NCBI GenBank assembly: GCA_003539755.1
Contig: DPOH01000282.1
Coordinates: 1 to 12,669 of the forward strand
Length of the DNA stretch: 12,669 nt
Reading direction: 5' to 3'
Source of the DNA: Clostridium sp.
GTDB taxonomy: Bacteria > Bacillota > Clostridia > Clostridiales > Clostridiaceae
Every line of letters begins with the position of its first letter. Within the stretch, counting starts at the first letter, position 1. Below are positions 6,840 to 12,669 of the stretch, in pieces. The notes under the pieces were generated by a model that saw only the letters and a list, made by a program, of their open reading frames with translations, ran no database searches and was not told the DNA's origin. The position numbers and the translations under genes were made by a program.

Positions 6840-7214
6840 ATGAGCGGAAGAGTAAGTGTTTGTTCTATATGCCCTAGAGAAAATGAACAGATTGATGCAG
6901 TTATTAAGATTGGAAAAGAAAAGAGAAGTGTAATATACGGAACAGTTATAGATGAAGATAATGATCCTGTAGCTGATGCTGTTGTAAAGTTACTTCAGGT
7001 TTGTCCAAAGGGTATAGTTCCATTAACTCATACTTTTACTGATCAATATGGTCAATTTTTACTTGGACCTTTATATCCAAATCAAAGATATATGTTAAAA
7101 GTATATAAAGATAATATATGTATAAGATATGAATCATTGAAAACATCATGTTATGAAGGAAAATATATAGGTAATAAGTGTTCTAGAGAAAATTCTTGTG
7201 ATGATGATTATTAG
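6840..7214 (+). CDS. small Cys-rich protein with carboxypeptidase-regulatory-like domain
   Basis: A 124-residue protein. Residues about 30-90 form a transthyretin/prealbumin-like beta sandwich of the carboxypeptidase-regulatory type: VIYGTVIDEDNDPVADAVVKLLQV (strand, turn, strand), then the T(F)TDQYGQFLLGPLYPNQRYMLKVY signature. There are seven Cys: a CSIC pair at 8-11, and residues 55, 94, 104, 114 and 120. The tail is acidic (CDDDY). There is no signal peptide or membrane helix, so it is either cytoplasmic or assembled onto a structure from the inside. Such domains usually mediate protein-protein or carbohydrate contacts and are not enzymes. The Cys content could indicate disulfide cross-linking, as in spore-coat proteins, or metal binding; this is inference. 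The gene stands alone between two terminators. Confidence 0.75.
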   Translation: MSGRVSVCSICPRENEQIDAVIKIGKEKRSVIYGTVIDEDNDPVADAVVKLLQVCPKGIVPLTHTFTDQYGQFLLGPLYPNQRYMLKVYKDNICIRYESLKTSCYEGKYIGNKCSRENSCDDDY

Positions 7215-7255
7215 AAAATAATGTTTTTTGCTATTTAATATTTGAAGTAGTTCAT

Positions 7256-7288
7256 ATAAAAAGTTCTCTTATACGGAGAACTTTTTAT
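7256..7288. terminator. rho-independent terminator
   Basis: A 13-bp stem (ATAAAAAGTTCTC at 7256-7268 with GAGAACTTTTTAT at 7276-7288) around a 7-base loop, with U-runs possible on both strands. It is 41 bases after the stop of the Cys-rich gene. Confidence 0.75.
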
Positions 7289-7352
7289 GCTATACTTAAT
7301 ATTGTTATAAATTAATTAATATCGTATAAAAGTAAGAGAGGTAAACATTATT

Positions 7353-8495
7353 ATGAAAAATAAGATTAAATATGCTGTTATATTTTTTGTAATTTTGGGA
7401 TTTGGGATAATAAGTATTAATTTATTTAATCCACAGAAAGAACAGCAGATAAAGGGACATATTGAAGTTTTAGCTACTGATAAATCATATGATTTTCTCA
7501 CTTTGTGTGCTAATAAATTTATGGAGACAAACACTAAAACTACGGTTACTATAACTAAAATGAATAACTATTCAGAATTAGAAGAACTAATGGATAATAC
7601 ATCAAAGACTAAATTATCTAATATAGGGGAAGCAAATAGATTTACTCTTGAGAACATTGGAATGGATAAATTAAAACCATATGAAAATGGAAATACACTC
7701 TTAGATACATATGAGAAAAATTTTGCAAAATATAGAATAGAACAGGTTGAATATAAAGGGAATGCTATAGGTATACCATTAACATCAAGACCTTTAGTTC
7801 TTTACTTACGAGAAGATATGTTAAAGCAATATAATTATGATAGAGCTGACTTTAATACATGGGATGATGTTATAAGAGTAGGAAAAGATATTTATGAAAA
7901 AAGTGGTGGTACAATAAGAATACTTAATGCTACTGACCAAGATTATAAGGACTTAGTTGATCTACTCATAATGCAGAATATGACAAATGATTTAACAGAA
8001 GATGAGATCATAGAAAAAGTAAATTCTAAAATAGATGAATTAAAAAATAATAATATAATTAATTTAACTAATGGAGGAGAATTTTTAGCAAGAATTTCTT
8101 CTATAAATGCTATGAAAGAAATTGGAGCAATAGAAGAAAAGTGTCAATGGAGTGCAGGTATGCTTCCAAGTCTACATGCAGGTACAAATAAATTTTATTC
8201 AGCTGATGGGTCAAATATAATAGTATTAAGCGAAAATGCAGATAATCAAAGATTAATAGACAAATTCATAACATATGTAATGACAAATACTAAAGATGGA
8301 ATAGAGTTCGTAAAAAAAGGAGATTTCTTTTCAAGTTATTTATATACTTATAAAAGTACTGAAATAGAAAATCATATTAATAATTTTTATGGAGCAAGTC
8401 CTCTGGTAGTTATGAGCAATGTCGAAGAAAAAACTCTACCTATAGGAGATTATGATAAATATATTAAGATAAAACAGAAATTAATTACAGAATAA
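7353..8495 (+). CDS. membrane-anchored extracellular solute-binding-like protein
   Basis: A 380-residue protein with an N-terminal hydrophobic segment (about 6-24) after MKNKIK, then a domain resembling family 1 ABC-transporter sugar-binding proteins. Recognisable parts are HIEVLATDKSYDFLTLCANKF (first strand and helix), the hinge-like YKGNAIGIPLTSRPLVLYLREDML (134-157, compare GKxYGxPxxxxxxxLYYRxDL), NTWDDVIRVGKDI (168-180), and a late GMLPSL. No lipobox Cys follows the hydrophobic segment (GFGIISINLFNPQ), so it is probably an uncleaved membrane anchor, unlike the usual Gram-positive lipoprotein. No permease or ATPase gene is adjacent; it has terminators on both sides. GAGAGG at 7336-7341 precedes the start. 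It could capture a solute for a distant transporter or act as a sensory or structural protein. Confidence 0.75.
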   Translation: MKNKIKYAVIFFVILGFGIISINLFNPQKEQQIKGHIEVLATDKSYDFLTLCANKFMETNTKTTVTITKMNNYSELEELMDNTSKTKLSNIGEANRFTLENIGMDKLKPYENGNTLLDTYEKNFAKYRIEQVEYKGNAIGIPLTSRPLVLYLREDMLKQYNYDRADFNTWDDVIRVGKDIYEKSGGTIRILNATDQDYKDLVDLLIMQNMTNDLTEDEIIEKVNSKIDELKNNNIINLTNGGEFLARISSINAMKEIGAIEEKCQWSAGMLPSLHAGTNKFYSADGSNIIVLSENADNQRLIDKFITYVMTNTKDGIEFVKKGDFFSSYLYTYKSTEIENHINNFYGASPLVVMSNVEEKTLPIGDYDKYIKIKQKLITE

Positions 8496-8499
8496 TAAA

Positions 8500-8566
8500 A
8501 CTCAGATCTTATGCAGAATGTATTTTTAATACTTTAATGCAGATAAGGTCTGAGTCTTTTATTTTT
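8500..8566. terminator. bidirectional terminator between convergent genes
   Basis: Arms ACTCAGATCTTAT (8500-8512) and ATAAGGTCTGAGT (8543-8555) pair over 13 bp with one G-U wobble. The 30-base loop holds a small inner GTATT/AATAC hairpin and a repeated GCAG at each end. T-rich sequence follows on the plus strand, and an A-run (8497-8500) gives a U-run on the minus strand, so it can end both the solute-binding gene and the glycosyltransferase gene. Confidence 0.8.
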
Positions 8567-9695
8567 ATTTAATCTTAGATGAAATAATTTCTGCATATAC
8601 TTCTAATGTTTTTTTTGCAGTATTTTCCCACGAGAATTCTAAACTTCGTTTATAGCCTTTTTCACTATATTGTGATTTAAGAGAATCACTATTCAGTAAA
8701 GTAACAATAGATGATTCAAGTTCATCATCTTTAGCAGGATTTATTAAAATTGCCGCATCACCTGTTACTTCTGGAATAGATGAAATATTAGAAGTAATTA
8801 CTGGAGCTTTGCAGCTCATTGCTTCAAGTGGTGGCAGGCCGAATCCTTCATATAAAGAAGGGTATACAAAGGCATCACATCCACTGTATAGAACAGGGAG
8901 TATATTATCTTCTATATATCCACAAAAAATTATTTTATCATCAAGGTTATTATTTTTTACATATTCAAAAATTCTATTACCTTCATCTTTAAGTGAACCA
9001 CCTAAAAGAAGCTTATAAGGTTTATTTAGGCTTTTGTAGATTTTATTAAAAGCTTTTATTATTCCAAAAGCATTTTTTCTAGAACTGAAGCCTCCAAGGT
9101 ATAGAATATAAGGTGTATCTATATTGTAAGTTTTGTTTACATATAACTGACATTCCTTTTTATCTAATGGTCTAAAATTACTATTAGCAGCTAATGGAGT
9201 TACAAATATTTTTTCTTCGGGATAAAAACTGAAAAATTTTAATATATCTTTTTTGGAGTATTCAGAAACAGTAATTATAGCATCTGAATTTGAAATTATA
9301 CTCGGCATATCTCTTAAAAATCTTTCAAGATATCCCTTTCCAACAGTTTCAGGCATAATATATGGAATAAGGTCATGGATGGTCACAACTGTAGTTGTTT
9401 TTGAGTTAAATTCAAATCCAATTCCGTTTTGGGGAATATGATATAAATCAATATTATTTTTTTCTAGGCTATTAGGAAAATAATATTTCTCGTAGAAAGT
9501 GCCATGTTTTCCAGAAGAAAATATTATATGTGTATTATCTTTATTATAATTTGGATTATATTTTGCAGAACAAAATAAGGTGAATTCATCTTTTGAATCT
9601 AGATTTATCATTTGTGAAATAAGATTATCTGTATAAGTTCCTATTCCAGTACCATGATATAAAAATGCACCTCGTGCATCTATAGCAAATTTCAT
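8565..9695 (-). CDS. GT4-family glycosyltransferase, probably a spore-coat (CotSA-like) enzyme
   Basis: A 376-residue retaining GT-B glycosyltransferase of the GT4 (glycosyl transferase group 1) family. The N-terminal acceptor domain has the Gly loop GTGIGTYT (15-22) and TIHDLIP (105-111). The C-terminal donor domain has YLGGFSSRKN (199-208, with the conserved Arg206/Lys207 that contact donor phosphates) and the EGFGLPPLE motif (Glu283 and Glu291, E-x7-E), followed by EAMSCKAPVITSNISSIPEV. There is no membrane segment; it is cytoplasmic. GAGGTG (complement of 9702-9707) precedes the ATG. It is divergent from a CotS-family operon. B. subtilis pairs CotS with the GT4 protein CotSA in the inner coat, so a role in spore-coat glycosylation or assembly is a reasonable inference. 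Donor and acceptor are unknown. Confidence 0.9.
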   Translation of the reverse strand: MKFAIDARGAFLYHGTGIGTYTDNLISQMINLDSKDEFTLFCSAKYNPNYNKDNTHIIFSSGKHGTFYEKYYFPNSLEKNNIDLYHIPQNGIGFEFNSKTTTVVTIHDLIPYIMPETVGKGYLERFLRDMPSIISNSDAIITVSEYSKKDILKFFSFYPEEKIFVTPLAANSNFRPLDKKECQLYVNKTYNIDTPYILYLGGFSSRKNAFGIIKAFNKIYKSLNKPYKLLLGGSLKDEGNRIFEYVKNNNLDDKIIFCGYIEDNILPVLYSGCDAFVYPSLYEGFGLPPLEAMSCKAPVITSNISSIPEVTGDAAILINPAKDDELESSIVTLLNSDSLKSQYSEKGYKRSLEFSWENTAKKTLEVYAEIISSKIK

Positions 9696-9747
9696 GTAAA
9701 CACCTCAATAAACTGTATATACTATAGAGTATTAATAGAGGGGAAAG

Positions 9748-9768
9748 ATTGTGATTATAAATCACAAT
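9748..9768. promoter_or_regulatory. perfect inverted repeat, candidate operator for the divergent spore-coat genes
   Basis: ATTGTGATT (9748-9756) and AATCACAAT (9760-9768) form a perfect 9-bp inverted repeat around ATA. It lies in the 123-base gap between the glycosyltransferase and the first CotS gene, and its right arm contains the proposed -35 of the CotS promoter. It resembles CRP/FNR-type sites (TGTGA...TCACA), but the spacer is 7 where 6 is typical, and no such regulator is known for coat genes. A regulator binding here would occlude the promoter. Confidence 0.6.
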
Positions 9769-9791
9769 AAATTATTTTAGCACATATAATA
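9763..9791 (+). promoter_or_regulatory. sigma-K-like (mother-cell) promoter of the CotS operon
   Basis: CACA (9763-9766), 16 bases, then CATATAATA (9783-9791) fits the sigma-K pattern mACm-N16-CATAnnnTA. The -10 also matches sigma-E (CATACAnT) at 7 of 8, with a poorer -35, so either mother-cell factor is possible. Transcription from here would start near 9798, leaving a very short leader of about 20 bases. Confidence 0.6.
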
Positions 9792-9806
9792 AGGAGAACA
9801 ATATTT

Positions 9807-9811
9807 GGTGG
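9807..9811 (+). promoter_or_regulatory. proximal ribosome binding site of the first CotS gene
   Basis: GGTGG lies 7 bases before the ATG at 9819. A stronger-looking AAGGAGA at 9791-9797 is 21 bases away and would fall upstream of the transcript start if the sigma-K-like promoter is used, so this weaker proximal site is the likely one. Confidence 0.55.
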
Positions 9812-9818
9812 TTAGTTT

Positions 9819-10838
9819 ATGGATAAAGGTATTGATGCTTTGAAAATAAAAAAATATGTAGAAGATAATTATAAACTTGCTGTAAATACTGTGGAGAAAG
9901 TTAAAAACAGTTATAAGATTATTGGTGCAGATGATAAAGGATACTGCCTAAAGATAGTTAAATACGAATTTTCTCATTTTTATTTTATATATTCTGCAAT
10001 AAAACATCTTCAAAAGAATGGCTTTTCAGATATTCCTGAATTTATAGCTGATAAGCAAGGAAGAGAGTATGGAAAGTTAGATAATAAATATGTATACTTA
10101 ACAAAATGGATTCCATCAAGAGTAAGCAATTATGATAATCTTATAGAATTATCTTTAGTAGCTGAAGAACTTGCAAAACTTCATAAAAGCAGCAGGGGAT
10201 TTATTATTGATAATAAAATGAAGCCTAGAATAGGATGGTTTTCATGGGAAAAAGTATTTGATACAAGAAAAAATGAAATGTTAGATTTTAAAGATAGGAT
10301 AAATAGAAAGTTTTACAAATCAGATTTTGATTTGTTGTATTTAGAAAATATAGAAAAAGAAATAGATAGAGCAGAAAAAAGTATAGCAGGATTAAAAAAG
10401 AATAATTATTTTAAAGTTATGGGGAAAGAAGTTTTTAAAGGGGGATTCTGTCACCATGATTATGCACATCATAATATTCTAGTAGATAAGTACGGAAAAC
10501 TTAATATTATCGATTTTGATTATTGTATACTAGATTCACATCTTCATGATTTAGCTTCGCTGCTTATTAGATCTATGAAAGATGGAAAGTGGGACTCACG
10601 TAAAGCTGATTTTATTCTTAATTCTTATGAAAAGGAAATAGAAGTAGAAAATTATGAGATACCTATTATGAGAGAATTTATAAGGTTTCCTCAAGCTTTT
10701 TGGCAGATAGGAATTCAAGCATATTGGGAAATGCAGCCATGGGGCGAAGAATTTTTTATTAATAAATTAAAGAAATATTTATTTGACTGTGAAGAACGTG
10801 AAAATTTTATAGAGAGTTATTTTAAAGGAGGAGATTAA
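9819..10838 (+). CDS. CotS-family spore coat protein, kinase-like fold
   Basis: A 339-residue protein of the CotS/CotI/YutH family, which has the aminoglycoside phosphotransferase/choline kinase fold. The kinase landmarks are present: a Lys in the N-lobe strand (GYCLKIVKYE, Lys45), the catalytic loop CHHDYAHHN (211-219, Asp214 and Asn219) and the metal-binding IDFDY (231-235), followed by SHLHDLASLL. The family-typical FPQAF motif is at 290-294. There is no signal peptide or membrane helix, as expected for a coat protein made in the mother-cell cytoplasm. It heads a three-gene operon under a sigma-K-like promoter; the next gene follows with essentially no gap. Kinase activity is plausible from the intact residues, but whether CotS proteins phosphorylate anything is not settled. 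The family call is confident, the biochemistry is not. Confidence 0.88.
   Translation: MDKGIDALKIKKYVEDNYKLAVNTVEKVKNSYKIIGADDKGYCLKIVKYEFSHFYFIYSAIKHLQKNGFSDIPEFIADKQGREYGKLDNKYVYLTKWIPSRVSNYDNLIELSLVAEELAKLHKSSRGFIIDNKMKPRIGWFSWEKVFDTRKNEMLDFKDRINRKFYKSDFDLLYLENIEKEIDRAEKSIAGLKKNNYFKVMGKEVFKGGFCHHDYAHHNILVDKYGKLNIIDFDYCILDSHLHDLASLLIRSMKDGKWDSRKADFILNSYEKEIEVENYEIPIMREFIRFPQAFWQIGIQAYWEMQPWGEEFFINKLKKYLFDCEERENFIESYFKGGD
10824..10833 (+). promoter_or_regulatory. strong ribosome binding site before a non-canonical start
   Basis: AAAGGAGGAG lies at the end of the first CotS gene and is one of the strongest sites in the window. At proper spacing downstream there is only ATA (10840) or, too close, ATT (10834); no ATG, GTG or TTG follows in the right frame until 11041. 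Confidence 0.7.
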
Positions 10839-10839
10839 A

Positions 10840-11574
10840 ATAACTGAATACTTAAGTTCTAAAGGAATAAATGTTATAGGTAAGTATTTTTCTTATGATA
10901 AAAATATAGACAGAAGAGCATATGAAAATCAGATTAAATTAATTGTCCGTACACAAAAAATACTTTTAGGATGTAGTTTTGAAAAACTTGAGAGATTTCA
11001 AAGTGTAATAGGTAAAGATATTGAAGGATATAAAGTACAGATGAAAAAACTAAAAAGAAATTATGATTTTTTACTAGATAAGCATCAAAAGAATGAGGCA
11101 GAGAAGTTATTGATTTCTGAAGGAAATAGAATGTTGCAGAAAGGAAATGAGTCAATTAAATATATTTATGAACATGGATATTTTACTGTTATTGAAAGAA
11201 GTATGAATCGTGAAGAAATATGTATAGGGAGAGCAGATGCAGGAAACCTTAGGACTAATGGTGATAAGATTGAAATTGGCATAGATAAGGGGATGGTTTA
11301 TGATCTTGTAGAAGAAGATATGTATAGATATATAAAGAGACTTCAGCGTAAAAAAATAAATATTAATGAAGAGGAACTTATAAAACTATTTGTTCATCTA
11401 TCACATCTTTCATTTGATAGCATTCATTATTTAAAAGGTTTATGTACCTATCCAAGAGATTTTTTAAGAACATGGGAAAAGTATATAGAAAATAAAAAAA
11501 ATAAGTCTATAGATGAGTATTTTCTAATACTAAAAAATAGTCTGAAATATGAAAATAAAAATTTTATTTTATGA
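10840..11574 (+). CDS. short degenerate CotS-like protein with non-canonical (ATA) start
   Basis: The frame is open from 10813 to 11574. The first in-frame ATG is at 11041, but the preceding 67 codons are clearly protein-like (TEYLSSKGINVIGKYFSYD, then ILLGCSFEKLERFQ), and an AAAGGAGGAG site sits just upstream. The natural start is therefore ATA at 10840 (ATT at 10834 is too close to the Shine-Dalgarno), giving 244 residues. The C-terminal half parallels the flanking CotS proteins: EICIGRADAGN (126-136) aligns with ITICHNDLAYHN, GIDKG (147-151) with IDFDF, DLVEEDMYRYIKR with DLADFVLKAIK, and YPRDF (204-208) with FPKDF. The catalytic His and Asp are replaced (by Ile and Arg in the best alignment) and the N-lobe is missing, so it is probably a pseudokinase-like coat protein. 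Either ATA is used weakly, translation is coupled to the first gene, or the start codon has mutated. Confidence 0.7.
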   Translation: MTEYLSSKGINVIGKYFSYDKNIDRRAYENQIKLIVRTQKILLGCSFEKLERFQSVIGKDIEGYKVQMKKLKRNYDFLLDKHQKNEAEKLLISEGNRMLQKGNESIKYIYEHGYFTVIERSMNREEICIGRADAGNLRTNGDKIEIGIDKGMVYDLVEEDMYRYIKRLQRKKININEEELIKLFVHLSHLSFDSIHYLKGLCTYPRDFLRTWEKYIENKKNKSIDEYFLILKNSLKYENKNFIL

Positions 11575-11589
11575 ATAATTCATATTGGA

Positions 11590-11598
11590 CATATAGTA
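11590..11598 (+). promoter_or_regulatory. possible internal mother-cell -10 element
   Basis: CATATAGTA fits CATAnnnTA (sigma-K) and 7 of 8 of the sigma-E -10. No AC-type -35 is found at the right distance (16 bases upstream reads TATG), so this is weak. It lies in the 42-base gap before the third CotS gene. Confidence 0.25.
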
Positions 11599-11616
11599 TA
11601 ATTTAGGAGGAAATAT

Positions 11617-12654
11617 ATGAATAAGATAAGATATTCAGAAAAAAATTATCTTTGCGAGTATGATCTAAGTCTAGAATTTTTCAATGAACTTGGTATAAAA
11701 ATTAATGATATTATACCACTTAGAAAGGTATTTATATTATCTACTGATAATGGACGTAAGATACTTAAGAAAGTTAATTATGATATTTCAAGGATTAATT
11801 TTATAAGCGATTCTCTTAAATATGTTGAAAAAGATTATAAGAATATAATAAGTTATAATGTTCTTAAAAATAAGAAAAATTATTTAAAATGGAATAACGA
11901 TTTATATGTGGTTATGGATATTTTAGAGGGAAGAGAAGCTTCTTTTACAAATCCTATTGAAATAAAGTTATGTGCTGAAAATATAGCATTAATGCATAAT
12001 GCTTCTCAAGGAATAAGAGAATATTTAAATAATAAATATACTACAGATGTATTAGATATTTCACTTATTGATAAGTATATATATGCATATGATAATCTTA
12101 ATAAAATAAAAAAAATGATATTAGAATACAATCATAAGAATGAGTTTGATGAACTGTTTATGGATAATGTAGATAAATATATTAATGAAATAAATATCCT
12201 CATAGATAGTTTAAAAAAAAGTGATTATTTGTATATAAGATCTTTAAAAGATAAAATTACTATCTGTCATAATGATCTTGCATATCATAATTTTCTTATA
12301 AAAAATCAAGATGTAAGTATAATAGATTTTGATTTTATGACTATTGACCTTAGAATAAATGATTTAGCAGATTTTGTGCTTAAAGCAATTAAAAATGCTG
12401 CCTTTGATATGAATAAAATGACTATGGTTATAGATTCTTATGAAGAAATAGCTCCACTAGATATGAAAGAGAAGAAACTTATATCATATATACTTAGGTT
12501 TCCAAAAGATTTTTATGCAATATCAATGGATTATTACTACAAAAAGAAAAAGTGGGATTATGAAGTATTTTTAAATAGATTAAAAGGAAAATTGAATAAT
12601 GAAATTTATAGGTTTGAACTTATTGATACATTGAATCAGAAATTTAAAATATAA
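11617..12654 (+). CDS. CotS-family spore coat protein, kinase-like fold (second full copy)
   Basis: A 345-residue CotS-family protein preceded by AGGAGG at 11605-11610. The kinase-like residues are kept: Lys51/Lys52 in the N-lobe (RKILKKVNYD), the catalytic loop ICHNDLAYHN (216-225, Asp220, Asn225) and IIDFDF (235-240), then NDLADFVLKAIK. RFPKDF (294-299) marks the C-terminal family motif. The family resemblance to the first CotS gene is clear around the catalytic loop, while the N-lobe is strongly diverged, so this is an old duplication and not a recent tandem copy. There is no signal peptide. It begins 42 bases after the middle gene and is probably in the same operon, although an internal promoter cannot be excluded. 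Only 15 bases follow it in the window, so its terminator is not seen. Confidence 0.85.
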   Translation: MNKIRYSEKNYLCEYDLSLEFFNELGIKINDIIPLRKVFILSTDNGRKILKKVNYDISRINFISDSLKYVEKDYKNIISYNVLKNKKNYLKWNNDLYVVMDILEGREASFTNPIEIKLCAENIALMHNASQGIREYLNNKYTTDVLDISLIDKYIYAYDNLNKIKKMILEYNHKNEFDELFMDNVDKYINEINILIDSLKKSDYLYIRSLKDKITICHNDLAYHNFLIKNQDVSIIDFDFMTIDLRINDLADFVLKAIKNAAFDMNKMTMVIDSYEEIAPLDMKEKKLISYILRFPKDFYAISMDYYYKKKKWDYEVFLNRLKGKLNNEIYRFELIDTLNQKFKI

Positions 12655-12669
12655 ACTAAAATGAACTTA

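Noticed and set aside
7302..7330. Sigma-A promoter TTGTTA-N17-TATAAA before the solute-binding gene
   Set aside because: The hexamers and spacing are acceptable, but transcription would start at about 7337, inside the GAGAGG ribosome binding site (7336-7341), so I did not assign it.
9712..9719. Sigma-E-like -10 (TATACAGT on the minus strand) for the glycosyltransferase gene
   Set aside because: It matches 7 of 8 bases, but the start would fall within the gene's own ribosome binding site and no -35 lies at the right distance.
9748..9768. The inverted repeat as a transcription terminator
   Set aside because: It lacks a following T-run, is AT-rich with a 3-base loop, and sits between divergent genes where no transcript needs to end.
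10934..11155. Minus-strand open frame opposite the middle CotS-like gene
   Set aside because: It is a Phe/Leu/Tyr-rich antisense shadow of a coding region, with no ribosome binding site or family resemblance; the plus strand is clearly coding through here.

Overview
The window looks like a chromosomal segment from a spore-forming, AT-rich Firmicute, most likely a Clostridium cluster I species. The base composition is very low in GC, codons are A/T-ending, ribosome binding sites are strong (AGGAGG type), intergenic DNA is very AT-rich, and spore-coat (CotS-family) genes are present. I see no phage, IS element, CRISPR array, rRNA or tRNA. The species assignment is inference.

Layout. (1) 1-460: AT-rich non-coding DNA that may hold a broken minus-strand small gene. 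(2) 461-1423 (+): a stand-alone FAD-dependent oxidoreductase of the type found in glycerol-3-phosphate dehydrogenase operons, with a degenerate second dinucleotide motif, followed by a terminator that may work in both directions. (3) 2925-1558 (-): a RusA-like resolvase with a C-terminal zinc ribbon, then an SGNH/GDSL hydrolase. (4) A divergent control region at 2926-3190 with tandem repeats, a palindrome and what look like two sigma-A promoters. (5) 3191-5222 (+): tsaD (tRNA t6A synthesis), followed 7 bases later by a membrane-anchored alpha/beta-hydrolase-like protein that lacks the nucleophile, then a terminator. (6) 5451-6689 (+): a membrane-anchored HtrA/DegP-type serine protease with a PDZ domain and its own terminator. 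(7) 6840-7214 (+): a small Cys-rich protein with a carboxypeptidase-regulatory-like fold, then a terminator. (8) 7353-8495 (+): a membrane-anchored solute-binding-type protein with no transporter partners, ending at a terminator shared with the convergent gene. (9) 9695-8565 (-): a GT4 glycosyltransferase. (10) 9819-12654 (+): three consecutive CotS-family genes. The first and third keep kinase-like motifs. The middle one is short, degenerate and has no ATG/GTG/TTG start at its proper 5' end.

How the genes fit together. The right-hand 4 kb reads as a spore-coat module. A glycosyltransferase resembling the B. subtilis CotSA type sits divergently from a CotS-like operon. The 123-base region between them carries a good match to the mother-cell sigma-K promoter (CACA-N16-CATATAATA) and a perfect 9+3+9 inverted repeat. 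The rest is mostly housekeeping (tsaD, htrA) mixed with several divergent paralogues that have lost catalytic residues or partners. I see no large novel system. The most interesting points are the degenerate middle Cot gene with its non-canonical start, the pseudo-hydrolase coupled to tsaD, the oxidoreductase with a broken NAD(P) motif, and the control region of the spore-coat genes.
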